From NCBI GenBank assembly GCA_023259375.1, contig JAHFQC010000010.1, positions 23,149-76,345 on the forward strand: a stretch of 53,197 nucleotides of DNA, written 5' to 3'. Under the pieces are notes generated by a model. The model was not told where the DNA came from. It was given only the letters and a program-made list of their open reading frames with translations, and ran no database searches. The translations under genes were made by a program, and so were the position numbers. Positions 43,127-52,412 of the stretch are shown in pieces. The stretch comes from Alphaproteobacteria bacterium (lineage in GTDB: Bacteria > Pseudomonadota > Alphaproteobacteria > Micropepsales > Micropepsaceae). Position 1 is the first letter of the stretch. Every line of letters starts with the position of its first letter.

Positions 43127-43471
43127 TCAGTCCCCCAGCTTCCTGAAGAAACACGTCGGCGCACCGGTATGGCAAGCGGGGCCGATCTGATCCACCCGCA
43201 GCAAAATCGTATCGCCGTCGCAATCGACGAACGCTTCCACCAGCCGCTGAACGTGTCCCGAGCTTTCGCCCTTGCGCCACACCTTCTGGCGCGAGCGCGA
43301 CCAGTAGGTGACGTGGCCGGTCGCCAGCGTCTCCTCCAGCGTATGGCGGGTCATCCACGCCATCATCAGCACCGCGCCGGTCGAGCAGCTTTGCGCGATC
43401 GCCGGCACCAGGCCGTCGGCATTGAACTTCACGGCATTGAGGAACTTCTCGCGGCTGATCGTGTCGGTCAT
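43127..43471 (-). CDS. hisI: Phosphoribosyl-AMP cyclohydrolase
   Basis: HisI opens the purine ring of phosphoribosyl-AMP in the third step of histidine synthesis. The 114-residue protein carries all family motifs: [39 protein letters not shown] and the metal-binding [20 protein letters not shown]. The three Asp of DCDGD and the final Cys/His are the expected Zn/Mg ligands. The start overlaps the metC-like stop (ATGA). No other his gene is present. Confidence 0.96.
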   Translation of the reverse strand: MTDTISREKFLNAVKFNADGLVPAIAQSCSTGAVLMMAWMTRHTLEETLATGHVTYWSRSRQKVWRKGESSGHVQRLVEAFVDCDGDTILLRVDQIGPACHTGAPTCFFRKLGD

Positions 43472-44631
43472 ACGGCCTCCATGCGGGCGAACCCGGCTTC
43501 GAGATCGGCAATCAGGTCGCCGGTGTCTTCCAGTCCGGCGTGAATGCGAAGAACCGGCCCATCGGCCTGGAACGTTTTCACCGTGCGTACGAAGTGTGCC
43601 GGGACGATCAGGCTTTCGAAGCCGCCCCAGGAATAGCCCATGCCGAAGTGCGTCAGCCCGTTCATGAAGGCGGTGAGTTTCTCATCGCTGATCGGCTTCA
43701 GCACCACGCCGAACAGGCCGCAGGCGCCGGTGAAATCGCGTTTCCAGATTTTGTAGCCGGGATCGCTTTCCAGCGCCGGATGCAACACGCGCGCGACTTC
43801 CGGCCGTTCCATCAACCAGCGCGCCAGCGTCAGGCCGTTGCCCCAATGGCGCGCCAGACGCACCGGCATGGTCCTGAGGCCGCGCAGCGCCAGGAAGCAG
43901 TCGTCGCCGCTGGCATAGAGGCCCATGTCGTGGACGAACGTCTCCAGCCGCTTGGCATAGGTTTCGTTGGCACTGACGGTACCCAGCATCACGTCGGAAT
44001 GGCCGCCGATGTACTTGGTGGCCGCCTGGATCGACAGGTCGACGCCGTGCTTCAGGGCGTTGAAATAGATCGGCGTCGCCCAGGTGTTGTCCATCAGGAC
44101 CGCGGCACCGTGCTTGTGCGCGACTTCGGCGATGGCCGGTACGTCCTGAACTTCAAACGTGAGGGAGCCGGGGCTTTCGCAGAACACCACCTTGGTGTTG
44201 GGCTTGAGCAGCGCTTCGATGCCGGCCCCGATCAATGGATCGTAATAGGTGGTCTCGACGCCCATGCGCTTCAAGGCGCCGTTGCAGAAGCGCCGGGCGG
44301 GACCATAGGCGCTGTCCACCATCAGTATGTGATCGCCCGCGGCGACCACGCTGAGGATCGCCGTGGTGATGGCGTTGAGCCCGGTGGGGACGCTGACGGT
44401 GCGGGCCGCGCCTTCGAGTTCCGCAACGGCATGCTCAAGGCTCTCGGTCGTCGGGGTGCCGAGGCAGCCATACTGATAGCGCGCCGCCTCTTCGTTCCGG
44501 AGCGAGGCGAGGGTCGGATGCAGAATGGTGGAAGTGCGGTAGACCGGTGTGTTGACGGTGCCGAAATGCTCGGCGCTCATCCGTCCGGCGCCTACGGCAA
44601 TGGTCTCGGGCTTTTTCGGTTTGGAATTCAC
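43468..44631 (-). CDS. Cystathionine beta-lyase-like PLP enzyme
   Basis: A 387-residue Cys/Met-metabolism PLP enzyme (fold type I) of the cystathionine beta-lyase branch, which releases homocysteine, pyruvate and ammonia from cystathionine. Motifs include [51 protein letters not shown] and the PLP-lysine region [17 protein letters not shown]. The start is a GTG at 44631 with AGGCGG 6 bases upstream; the frame extends 64 codons upstream without family features. The stop overlaps the hisI start. Gamma-lyase activity cannot be excluded. Confidence 0.92.
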   Translation of the reverse strand: MNSKPKKPETIAVGAGRMSAEHFGTVNTPVYRTSTILHPTLASLRNEEAARYQYGCLGTPTTESLEHAVAELEGAARTVSVPTGLNAITTAILSVVAAGDHILMVDSAYGPARRFCNGALKRMGVETTYYDPLIGAGIEALLKPNTKVVFCESPGSLTFEVQDVPAIAEVAHKHGAAVLMDNTWATPIYFNALKHGVDLSIQAATKYIGGHSDVMLGTVSANETYAKRLETFVHDMGLYASGDDCFLALRGLRTMPVRLARHWGNGLTLARWLMERPEVARVLHPALESDPGYKIWKRDFTGACGLFGVVLKPISDEKLTAFMNGLTHFGMGYSWGGFESLIVPAHFVRTVKTFQADGPVLRIHAGLEDTGDLIADLEAGFARMEAV

Positions 44632-44695
44632 GGCTGCCGCCTGAAATGCTTCAAACGGCAGCCGTAACGCTGATTTTGGCCCGGCGCAAGCAAGC

Positions 44696-46528
44696 TTACC
44701 TGATGCCGTGCATTCCCCGCTTGAGGATGGGCGACAGCAGGATGGCGACCACACCGGCGATGAGGCCGGCAATGCCGATGGTCTGGAAAACGCCCATATA
44801 GGTTTCGAGCGAAACCTGGGCATTCAGTACCTTGCCGCCGACGGTCTCAGTCGATGCGAGCTGGGCGACGATGCCGCCGACATACTGCGCCACGGCCGAG
44901 GCCATCAACCAGACGCCGAACATCATGCCGACCAGTTTCGGGATCGACAGTTTCGACACGGCCGAAAGGCCGACCGGCGACAGGCAAAGTTCGCCCATCG
45001 AGTGCAGGTAGTAGGCGAACACCAGCCAGAACAGCGGCACCTTGAAGTCGGCGCCGTGGAACTTGGCGCCGAACACCAGCACCAGGAAGCCGAGACCGAC
45101 CAGGATCAGGCCGATGGCGAACTTGACCGGCACGTTGGGCTCGGCGTTGCGCTTATTCAGCCAGTTCCAGCTCAACGTGAACAGCGGCGCGAAGGCGACG
45201 ATGAACAGCGGATTGAAGATCTGGACCTGTCCGGCGGGCATGACATAGCCCCAGACCGCCGGAATAATGACCCCGAACAGGTTCATATCGTGATCGAACA
45301 CCCGGAACGGCGACAGGATCACGAGATCGGTGTTGCGGTCGGCGTAGAGTGTCAGCGACGAACCGGCTTGCTCGAACAGGGTAAAGAACACCACCGAGAA
45401 GCAGGTCAAAACGCAGGCGACGATCATGCGGTTGCGGTCTTCGCGTTTGAGGCTGAAGAAGGCCCACACCGGCAGGCCGATAATGGCCGCGAAGAAGGCG
45501 ACGAACATCACCTGTCCGAGCACCGGCTGGCTCATCAGGAAGCCGATGACGCCGGTCGAAGCGACCTCCCGCGCGACGGCGGCGGTGGTCATGGTGTTGT
45601 TGAGCAGGAACCAGACCACAGGCACGGCGCAGAGAGTGCCGACATAGAACAGGAAGTTGATGTTCTTGGCCCCGGCCGGCGGATTGCCGTAGGGCTCGAG
45701 CTGCGGCCCGGCAAACTGGAACCGTGCCCAGGCGAAGCACATGCCGATACCGGCCAGCACGAAGCCCCAGCGATAGCCGAACCAGATGGCGAACAACGGC
45801 ACGAAGGTCTGCGAGATGATCGAACCGAGATTGATGCCCATATAGAAGATCGTGTAGGCGGCATCGCGTTTTCGGTCGGTGCGCTCGTAGAGGGTGCCGA
45901 GAATGTTGGTGATGTTGGGCTTGAAATAGCCGTTGCCGACGATGACGAGAGCCAGCGAAATGAACAGCAGGAAGACGTTGAGCGGATTGCGTTCGCCGTC
46001 GAACTTGTAATGGCCGTCCGCAATCGTGGCCGGCACGCCGGCAGGCGCATTCTGGATCGAGATCGTCTTGTCTTCGTTGCCGACGATCTTGTACTTCGCG
46101 CCGTTCTGAACCAGGAACTGCGTGGTGTCGTCGCCATGGGCTTCCACCGCAACTTCGTAGCGATGATTGTCGATCACCACGAACGGCTTGGCCGCATCGC
46201 CGCCGGTAAAGGCGAGCATCATGTAGCCGATCGACATCAGGATGGCGCCGGTCTTCACCGCGCGTTTGGGGCCGATGAACTGGTCGGCAATGAAGCCGCC
46301 GATCAGCGGGGTCAGGTAGACGAGGGAGGCGAAGGCGCCATAGAGGCCGTTGGCGATCTGATCCGAGAACACGAAATGCTGGACCAGATAAAGGACCAGC
46401 ACGGCCCGCATGCCGTAATAACCGAACCGTTCCCACATCTCGGTGGAGAACAGCAATTTCAACAAATGCGGATGACCATGCCAGAGCTTCTGTGGATGCG
46501 CTGGCGCGGCAGTCTCAGTCGTGTTCAT
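44696..46528 (-). CDS. Proton-dependent oligopeptide transporter (POT/PTR family)
   Basis: A 610-residue POT-family transporter that imports di- and tripeptides with protons. The signature ExxER motif is present (STEMWERFGYYGMRAVLVLY, E30/E33/R34), as are the PTR2-type FYMGINLGSIISQTFVP and the ELCLSPVGLSAVSKL stretches. About 14 membrane helices are expected. Residues ~110-182 form a hydrophilic, beta-rich insertion between helices 3 and 4 that bacterial DtpT-type members usually lack. It lies between the GNAT gene and the metC-like gene on the same strand (64-base gap to the latter), fitting supply of sulfur amino acids from peptides. Confidence 0.93.
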   Translation of the reverse strand: MNTTETAAPAHPQKLWHGHPHLLKLLFSTEMWERFGYYGMRAVLVLYLVQHFVFSDQIANGLYGAFASLVYLTPLIGGFIADQFIGPKRAVKTGAILMSIGYMMLAFTGGDAAKPFVVIDNHRYEVAVEAHGDDTTQFLVQNGAKYKIVGNEDKTISIQNAPAGVPATIADGHYKFDGERNPLNVFLLFISLALVIVGNGYFKPNITNILGTLYERTDRKRDAAYTIFYMGINLGSIISQTFVPLFAIWFGYRWGFVLAGIGMCFAWARFQFAGPQLEPYGNPPAGAKNINFLFYVGTLCAVPVVWFLLNNTMTTAAVAREVASTGVIGFLMSQPVLGQVMFVAFFAAIIGLPVWAFFSLKREDRNRMIVACVLTCFSVVFFTLFEQAGSSLTLYADRNTDLVILSPFRVFDHDMNLFGVIIPAVWGYVMPAGQVQIFNPLFIVAFAPLFTLSWNWLNKRNAEPNVPVKFAIGLILVGLGFLVLVFGAKFHGADFKVPLFWLVFAYYLHSMGELCLSPVGLSAVSKLSIPKLVGMMFGVWLMASAVAQYVGGIVAQLASTETVGGKVLNAQVSLETYMGVFQTIGIAGLIAGVVAILLSPILKRGMHGIR

Positions 46529-46616
46529 CGGAACCCCTCAATGCGACGCGGCGCGCACCTGGGCTTGCGCCCGGGCGCCGTCGTCTTTTGGGGGCAGTGT
46601 TGCGGTAAATTCGCCG

Positions 46617-47141
46617 TTAAAGCAACTCGACGCTGCGTTCCTCGCGGGAATAAGGGACAAATCCCATCCGCTGGTAGAGCGGCAGCGCCCTTGGATGATC
46701 CAACGTGCAGGTATTAACCAACAGCGTCGAGATCGGCCGCGCCCAGGCGTTCTGCACGGTGTGGTAGAGATAGTAATACCCCAGATGCCGGCCGATGAAT
46801 TCCGGCATCAAGCCGAAATAGGCCAACAGGGCGAGGTGCGGTTGGCGGAAATCGAGTTCGGCCATCCCCGCCGGATTGCCGTCGACATACAGCACGTACA
46901 GTTCCAGCGTCGGGCTATAGAGCAGCTCCTTGAGCGCGGAATCGTCCAGACGTCGGCGGTCGACCCAGAAATAGGGCTCGCCAATGGTGTCATAGAGATA
47001 GCGATAGAAATGGACCGGCGGTTTCTCGGCCTTGAGGATCGCCACCTTGGTGGAGGGATGCGGCGGCGGGATCACGGCCGGCTTGGCCTTCATCTCCAGG
47101 AACGTCACCGTCATCGGCAGGAAGCGTTTTGATTTTGCCAT
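46617..47141 (-). CDS. GNAT-family N-acetyltransferase
   Basis: A 174-residue GNAT protein. The acetyl-CoA-binding motif A region LLAYFGLMPEFIGRHLGYYY and the C-terminal NTCTLDHPRALPLYQRMGF followed by VPYSR are typical (Q/R-x2-G-x-G/A replaced by IGRHLG). Substrate unknown. The start ATG at 47141 is 5 bases after the sseA stop, on the same strand; the ribosome binding site is weak, consistent with re-initiation. Confidence 0.88.
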   Translation of the reverse strand: MAKSKRFLPMTVTFLEMKAKPAVIPPPHPSTKVAILKAEKPPVHFYRYLYDTIGEPYFWVDRRRLDDSALKELLYSPTLELYVLYVDGNPAGMAELDFRQPHLALLAYFGLMPEFIGRHLGYYYLYHTVQNAWARPISTLLVNTCTLDHPRALPLYQRMGFVPYSREERSVELL

Positions 47142-47146
47142 GGCGC

Positions 47147-47986
47147 TTATTCCGTTTCGACCGGCGCCTCGGGCCGGGCACCCCATTCGGACCAGGAGCC
47201 GTCATAGAGCGCGACATCCTGCGCTCCTGCGACCACAAGCGCCAGCATCACGATGGCAGCGGTCACACCCGAACCGCAGCTGGTGACGATCGGCGCGCTG
47301 AGATCGACGCCCTTTGATTCGAACAGGCGTTTCAGCTCGTCCGCCGGCTTCAAGGTTCCATCCGCGGCAATCAGGGTGGCGTAGTGGGCGTTCTTGGCGC
47401 CCGGAATGTGTCCGCCGCGCAGACCAGGACGCGGCTCCGGTTCGCGGGCATAGAAGCGCGGTTCGCCGCGGGCATCGAGAATTTGCGCCGAGCCGTCGCG
47501 GGCGATTCGCATCATGTCGTCGAACGAGCGCACCAGCGCCGGGTTCGGCTTGGCGGTGAACGTCGCCGTCGGCTGCTGCGGCGTGGCGCGGTCGACCACC
47601 GGATAGTCGACGGCCTTCCAGGCTTTCATCCCGCCGTCGAGGATTACGACCTTCTCATGCCCGAAGGCGCGCAGCATCCACCACACCCGCGGCGCCGAGA
47701 ACATCGGCGAGGTGTCGTAGACCATCACCGTCGTGTCGTCGCCGATGCCGAACGCCGCCATCGCTTTCTCGAACTGCTGCGGCGAGGGCAGCATATGCGG
47801 GTAGGGGCTGGAGGCATCCGACTGCGCGTCGATGTCGAAGAACTGCGCTCCCGGAATATGTCCGGCGGCGAATTCGGCGGCGGGAATGCGCTTTTGCGCG
47901 GCCATGTACCAGGAGCAATCGAGCACCTTCACCGTAGGATCGGCGCGGCGTTCGGCAAGCCAGAGTGGCGTTACAAGCGGGTTCAT
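47147..47986 (-). CDS. sseA: 3-mercaptopyruvate / thiosulfate sulfurtransferase
   Basis: A 279-residue two-rhodanese-domain sulfurtransferase of the SseA type, moving sulfane sulfur from 3-mercaptopyruvate (or thiosulfate) to acceptors. The N-terminal domain has VKVLDCSWYM and AAEFAAGHIPGAQFFDID; the C-terminal one has ILDARGEPRF, RGGHIPGAKNAHY and the active-site loop VTSCGSGVTAAIV, whose CGSGVTA is typical of mercaptopyruvate transferases. It starts within the cysK stop (ATGA). Confidence 0.94.
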   Translation of the reverse strand: MNPLVTPLWLAERRADPTVKVLDCSWYMAAQKRIPAAEFAAGHIPGAQFFDIDAQSDASSPYPHMLPSPQQFEKAMAAFGIGDDTTVMVYDTSPMFSAPRVWWMLRAFGHEKVVILDGGMKAWKAVDYPVVDRATPQQPTATFTAKPNPALVRSFDDMMRIARDGSAQILDARGEPRFYAREPEPRPGLRGGHIPGAKNAHYATLIAADGTLKPADELKRLFESKGVDLSAPIVTSCGSGVTAAIVMLALVVAGAQDVALYDGSWSEWGARPEAPVETE

Positions 47987-49017
47987 TTTTCGAATGGGAC
48001 CGTGATGGTTGGCCGGGGCCCTAGCCAGGGCGGCGTCGGCAGATTTTTGCTGCGGAGGAACTCCGGATTGAAGAGTTTCGACTGATAGCGCGTTCCGTAA
48101 TCGCAGAGAACCGTGACGATGGTATGCCCCGGTCCCATTTCTTTCGCCATGCGAATGGCGCCTGCGACATTGATGCCGGTCGAACCGCCGACGCACAGGC
48201 CTTCGTGCTCGAGCAGGTCAAACACGATCGGCAGCATCTCCTCGTCGGGAATTTCATAGGCATCGTCGATCGGCGCCCCGTCGAGGTTGGCGGTGACGCG
48301 GTTCTGGCCGATGCCTTCGGTGATCGAGGAGCCGTGCGCCTTGAGTTCGCCGGTCTTGATCCAGGAATAAACCGCCGCACCGAGCGGATCGGCCGCCGCA
48401 ATGCGGATCGCCGGGCTCTTTTCCTTGAGCGCGATGCCGACGCCCGCCAGCGTGCCGCCGGTGCCGACCGCCGCCACGAAGCCGTCGACCAGGCCTTTGG
48501 TCTGCGTCCAGATCTCGGGGCCGGTGGTTTCGATGTGGGCTTGCCGGTTGGCGGTGTTGTCGAACTGGTTGGCCCAGATCGCGCCCGCGGGTTCGGTCCT
48601 GGCGAGTTGTTCCGCGATGCGGCCGGAAATTTTCACGTAGTTGTTGGGATCGCGATACGGCACCGCCGGCACTTCGATCAGCTCGGTGCCGTAAAGCCGG
48701 AGGGCGTCCTTCTTTTCCTGGCTCTGGGTTTCGGGAATGACGATCACGGTACGGAAGCCCATCGCGTTGGCGACCATCGCGAGGCCGATGCCGGTGTTGC
48801 CCGCCGTGCCTTCCACGATCACGCCGCCCGGCTTCAGCGCGCCACGGGCGATGGCATCCTTGACGATGTAAAGCGCGGCGCGGTCCTTGACCGATTGGCC
48901 CGGATTGAAGAACTCCGCCTTGCCGAAAATTTCACAGCCGGTTTCCTCGGAGGCGCGGCGCAGCCGGATCAGCGGCGTGTTGCCGATGGCGGCGAGGGCG
49001 TCGGGGCGAAAATCCAT
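47983..49017 (-). CDS. cysK: Cysteine synthase A
   Basis: A 344-residue PLP enzyme that makes cysteine from O-acetylserine and sulfide. The PLP-lysine region NPGQSVKDRAALYIVKDA, the phosphate-binding GTAGNTGIGLAM and the AVGTGGTLAGVGIALKEK loop are all present; the asparagine loop EGTAGNTG and C-terminal DYGTRYQSKLFNPEFLRSKN match the long alphaproteobacterial CysK form. The start at 49017 begins at the family N-terminus MDFRPDALAAIGNTPLIRL. It leads the run cysK-sseA-GNAT-POT-metC-like-hisI, mostly coupled by ATGA overlaps. It is divergent from the DUF4139 genes. Confidence 0.95.
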   Translation of the reverse strand: MDFRPDALAAIGNTPLIRLRRASEETGCEIFGKAEFFNPGQSVKDRAALYIVKDAIARGALKPGGVIVEGTAGNTGIGLAMVANAMGFRTVIVIPETQSQEKKDALRLYGTELIEVPAVPYRDPNNYVKISGRIAEQLARTEPAGAIWANQFDNTANRQAHIETTGPEIWTQTKGLVDGFVAAVGTGGTLAGVGIALKEKSPAIRIAAADPLGAAVYSWIKTGELKAHGSSITEGIGQNRVTANLDGAPIDDAYEIPDEEMLPIVFDLLEHEGLCVGGSTGINVAGAIRMAKEMGPGHTIVTVLCDYGTRYQSKLFNPEFLRSKNLPTPPWLGPRPTITVPFEK

Positions 49018-49166
49018 GTGTTGTTTCCGAGGGGCTGCCGGACGAACCGTAATGGCGCCCCGATGCAGCCGCAAGACGTTCGCGAAAATGGAAAAACCGT
49101 CATCCGGCCTCGACAAAACCGCCGTCCGATGCGATTCTGACGGTGGATGCGAACTGGGGGGCCTTC

Positions 49167-50528
49167 ATGCGTCGCATGGTGTTCTCGGCCGTTTCGATGC
49201 TGGCGCTTGCCGCTGCGGCGGTGGCCGCCGATCCGGCGCAGACGATCGCGCTGACCATCTACAATTCGGACCTCGCGCTGGTGCAGGACATGCGCCGGCT
49301 CGATATTGCGGCGGGCCGCCAGCGGCTGGAGTTCAAGAATGTCTCCGCCCACATCCGTCCCGAGACTGTCGCGCTGACCGGCAAGGACCTCGGGGTGGTC
49401 GAGCAGAATTTCGATTACGACCTGCTGACGCCGTCCAAGATGATGGAGAAGGCGGTCGGCAAGCAGATCAAGATCATCCGCACCAATCCGGCGACCGGCC
49501 ACGAAACGCCGGAACTTGCCACCGTTCTCAGCGTCAACGAGGGCGTGGTGCTGAAAATCGGCGACCGCATCGAGGTCTTGCGCGATGACGGCATTCCGAC
49601 CCGCGTCGTGTTCTCGTCCATCCCGGAAAATCTGCGCGCCAATCCGACCTTGTCGGTGACTGTGCAGGCGCACGATGCGGGGCCGCGCGATGTGACCCTC
49701 AGCTATCTGACCACCGGCATGAACTGGAAGGCCGATTACGTCGCTCTGTTCGATGAAGGCCGCGGCGCCATGACCCTGCAAGGCTGGATCACGCTGACCA
49801 ACCAGTCCGGTGTTTCCTACAAGAACGCCAAGACCCAGCTTGTTGCCGGTGTGATGGAGGGCAGCAATCCCAGCTACTACAGCTACAACCGTCCCCGCAA
49901 CGGCACCCGCAAAGCCGGCACGCAGCCTTCCGGCGACAAGGAGTTGGCGGATTATCTCATCTACGATCTGCCCGAACGGCTGACGGTCGCCGAGAACCAG
50001 ACCAAGCAGGTGAGCTTCCTCGATCTGCAAGGCGTCAAGACCCAGAAGGTCTACGAATACCGCGCCGGCTGGCTCAACAGCGATCCCCATCCCAATCACG
50101 CCGACGTGGTGCTGAACTTCGTCAATCGCGACCGCGCGCTGCCCAAGGGCACCATCCGCGTCTACATGCGCGACGCAGCCGGCGAGGCGAAATTCCTCGG
50201 CGAAAACTCCATCGACCATTCGCCCGGCGGATCGGAAGTGGCGGTCAAGATCGGCGAAGCATTCGATGTCACCGCGCAAGGAACGGTAGTGTCGTCGGAA
50301 CTGACGTCGAGCCGCAAGAAAACCCGCTACGAGATGTCTTACGTTTTCCGCAACGCCAAATCGGTGCCGGCAACGGTCGAGTTCCGCCAAGGCGGTTTCT
50401 GGCGCGACCATGACGTCGAAAAGGAAAACCTGAAAAGCCGCCGCATCGATGCGGCGACCCTCGGCTGGAGCGTTCCCGTCCCGGCCAATGGCGAAACCGT
50501 TCTGACCTTCACCGTCGTCACCGGCTGA
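49167..50528 (+). CDS. DUF4139 domain protein, first of tandem pair
   Basis: A 453-residue exported protein with a signal peptide (cleavage near AVA-ADP). Strand-rich modules cover the mature part: TIALTIYNSDLALVQDMRRL, LEFKNVSAHIRPETV, TLSYLTTGMNWKADYVALFD, and GWITLTNQSGVSYKNAKTQL, the DUF4139 core. A coiled or helical mid-part is not obvious. Function unknown; members sometimes occur with exopolysaccharide or surface genes. The start at 49167 has a G-rich stretch upstream. It shares its overall order with the next gene, from which it is separated by 8 bases. Confidence 0.88.
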   Translation: MRRMVFSAVSMLALAAAAVAADPAQTIALTIYNSDLALVQDMRRLDIAAGRQRLEFKNVSAHIRPETVALTGKDLGVVEQNFDYDLLTPSKMMEKAVGKQIKIIRTNPATGHETPELATVLSVNEGVVLKIGDRIEVLRDDGIPTRVVFSSIPENLRANPTLSVTVQAHDAGPRDVTLSYLTTGMNWKADYVALFDEGRGAMTLQGWITLTNQSGVSYKNAKTQLVAGVMEGSNPSYYSYNRPRNGTRKAGTQPSGDKELADYLIYDLPERLTVAENQTKQVSFLDLQGVKTQKVYEYRAGWLNSDPHPNHADVVLNFVNRDRALPKGTIRVYMRDAAGEAKFLGENSIDHSPGGSEVAVKIGEAFDVTAQGTVVSSELTSSRKKTRYEMSYVFRNAKSVPATVEFRQGGFWRDHDVEKENLKSRRIDAATLGWSVPVPANGETVLTFTVVTG

Positions 50529-50536
50529 TCCCCGCG

Positions 50537-52090
50537 ATGTGGCGCGCGCTCGTCCTCGCGGGGCTGGTCGCCCTGACACCGTCTGCCGCCCAGGTTTCGG
50601 AGCGGCCCGACAGTGTGCGCGTCACCGTCTATCATTCGGGCGGCGAGGGTGATCCCTCCACGTTTGCTGATCCCGCGCCCGATGAAGGGCTCGCATTCAT
50701 CACCGAGACCCGCACCATCGACGTGCCAACCGGACCGGCAACCATCGAATTTCGCGGCGTCGCCTCAACCATCATTCCGCAGACTGCTGCCATCGACGGT
50801 CTTCCGGTGCCGCTCCTCGAGCGCAATTTCGATTACGATCTGTTGAGCCCTGGGGCTCTGATCGGCAAGTCGGTTGGTGAAACGGTCACGCTGGTGCGTA
50901 CCGACAAGAAGACGGGTAAGACCAACGAACGCAAAGCCGTGATCCGCACTGGTCCCAATGGCGTGGTGCTCGATTTCGGCGGCACCTATGAAGCGCTTGG
51001 CTGCAGTGGTTTGCCGGAACGGCTCGTCTTCGCGAAAGTGCCGGACGGCTTGCGCGATACGCCGACACTGTCGATCCGCACCAATGCGCGCGAGGCGGGA
51101 CGCTATACGATCAAGCTCAGCTATCTCGCCACCAACGTGAACTGGGCGGCGAATTACGTCGCACGTATTCACGGCGACCGCCTCGATCTGTCCGGCTGGG
51201 TCACGCTGATCAATGCCGGCGAAACCAGTTTCAAGGACGTGCCGCTCGACATCGTCGCCGGAACGGTAGCGCGCCAGGAAGGTGAAGACAAAGCGGTCGA
51301 ACCCAAGCACCTCTATCATTGGGGCTATTGCTGGCCGACGGATATCCGCTGGCATAAGCTGCTTATGGCGATGCAAGACATCGGACGGTTTGCTGACGCC
51401 AGGCTGCCGCCGCCACCACCTCCACCGCCGGCTCCGGCAATGATGGCCGACAGCATGGAAACCGTCGCCGTCACCGGCATGCGCGCCTCGCAAGACCTCG
51501 GCGACTACAAGCTCTACAGCTTGAACGGCACCACCGACGTCAACGCCCGCCAGACCAAGCAGATCCAGTTGCTCGACCAGAAGGACGTTCCGTTCGCGCG
51601 CGTCTATTACATCGAAGTTCCCTCCGATGAAGAACAGCATGCCGCATCGGTGATGCTGCGGATGAAGAACTCCAAAAAGAACAATCTCGGGTTGGCGCTC
51701 CCCGCAGGCCTGTTCACCGCCACGGAATTGTCGGGCGACAACGCACCGGTAGTGCTGAACCGTACCGGCTTTCGCGACTTCTCGATCGATAGTCCGATAG
51801 AGCTCGAGCTTGGCAACGCGCTCGATGTCTACGTCCGGGGAAAGCAGATCAGCCGCGAAACGATCCGGCGCAGCTCCGGCAACAGAGAACGCACCACCGG
51901 TGAGATTGTGGTCGAAAACCACAAGACCGCCGCCGTCGATTTCGAATTACGTCTGCCGGTAAGCGAGCAACTCAAGATCATCGACGAGAGCGTATCGCAC
52001 ATCGTGACCGCCAATGGCATGACGTGGCCCTTCCACCTCGTCCCAGGCGAAACCAAAACCCTCCGCCTGACAGTCGAGAAGGCGGAATAG
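50537..52090 (+). CDS. DUF4139 domain protein, second of tandem pair, with Pro-rich insertion
   Basis: A 517-residue paralogue of the preceding protein: matching blocks include ATIEFRGVASTIIPQTAAID, LLERNFDYDLLSPGALI, and KLSYLATNVNWAANYVARIH. A putative signal peptide (cleavage near SAA-QVS) is visible. It contains an insertion (about 290-325) with nine prolines in a row nearby followed by ETVAVTGMRASQDLGDYKLY. ETVAVTG-like segments resemble the plug N-terminus of TonB-dependent receptors, but the rest is not receptor-like. The two genes are probably one transcript and arose by duplication. Confidence 0.85.
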   Translation: MWRALVLAGLVALTPSAAQVSERPDSVRVTVYHSGGEGDPSTFADPAPDEGLAFITETRTIDVPTGPATIEFRGVASTIIPQTAAIDGLPVPLLERNFDYDLLSPGALIGKSVGETVTLVRTDKKTGKTNERKAVIRTGPNGVVLDFGGTYEALGCSGLPERLVFAKVPDGLRDTPTLSIRTNAREAGRYTIKLSYLATNVNWAANYVARIHGDRLDLSGWVTLINAGETSFKDVPLDIVAGTVARQEGEDKAVEPKHLYHWGYCWPTDIRWHKLLMAMQDIGRFADARLPPPPPPPPAPAMMADSMETVAVTGMRASQDLGDYKLYSLNGTTDVNARQTKQIQLLDQKDVPFARVYYIEVPSDEEQHAASVMLRMKNSKKNNLGLALPAGLFTATELSGDNAPVVLNRTGFRDFSIDSPIELELGNALDVYVRGKQISRETIRRSSGNRERTTGEIVVENHKTAAVDFELRLPVSEQLKIIDESVSHIVTANGMTWPFHLVPGETKTLRLTVEKAE

Positions 52091-52143
52091 GGTTTCACGC
52101 TGAGCGGCGGAGGATGGGTGGCGCGAGGCAGATCTTCATTTAG

Positions 52144-52256
52144 TTCGTCATGGCCGGGCTCCGACCCGGCCATCCAGACGGTGCTGACACAGAACAATCT
52201 TGGACGCGGTGCCGGACTGCAAAATGGATGGCCGGGTCGGAGCCCGGCCATGACGA
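52144..52256. repeat. Inverted pair of REP palindromes (BIME-like)
   Basis: A 33-base unit (TTCGTCATGGCCGGGCTCCG then ACCCGGCCATCCA) at 52144-52176 and its inverted copy at 52224-52256 flank 47 bases. The first copy is nearly identical to 18906-18939. Each copy can form a hairpin and the pair can form a long stem. Confidence 0.85.
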
Positions 52257-52274
52257 GTTGGGGCTCCGGGCATC

Positions 52275-52412
52275 TGTCATCCCGGACGCGCACCGGCACA
52301 ACCTGGCACTTGGGCGCGATCCGGGAACCACTCGGAAGCCTGGATTGTGTCTGAGTTGATCCCCGATCTCAGTGCTCTCCGCTGCGCTGCGAGCATTTCG
52401 TCCGGGATGACA
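52275..52412. repeat. Element with 14-base perfect terminal inverted repeats
   Basis: TGTCATCCCGGACG at 52275-52288 and CGTCCGGGATGACA at 52399-52412 are perfect inverted repeats bounding 138 bases without coding potential. The structure resembles a small non-autonomous element or a composite intergenic repeat. No flanking direct duplication is obvious to me. Confidence 0.6.

Noticed and set aside
44708..46717. 669-codon plus-strand open frame opposite the POT transporter
   Set aside because: Its composition (His, Asp, Gln, Arg-rich) is the typical mirror of membrane-protein codons.
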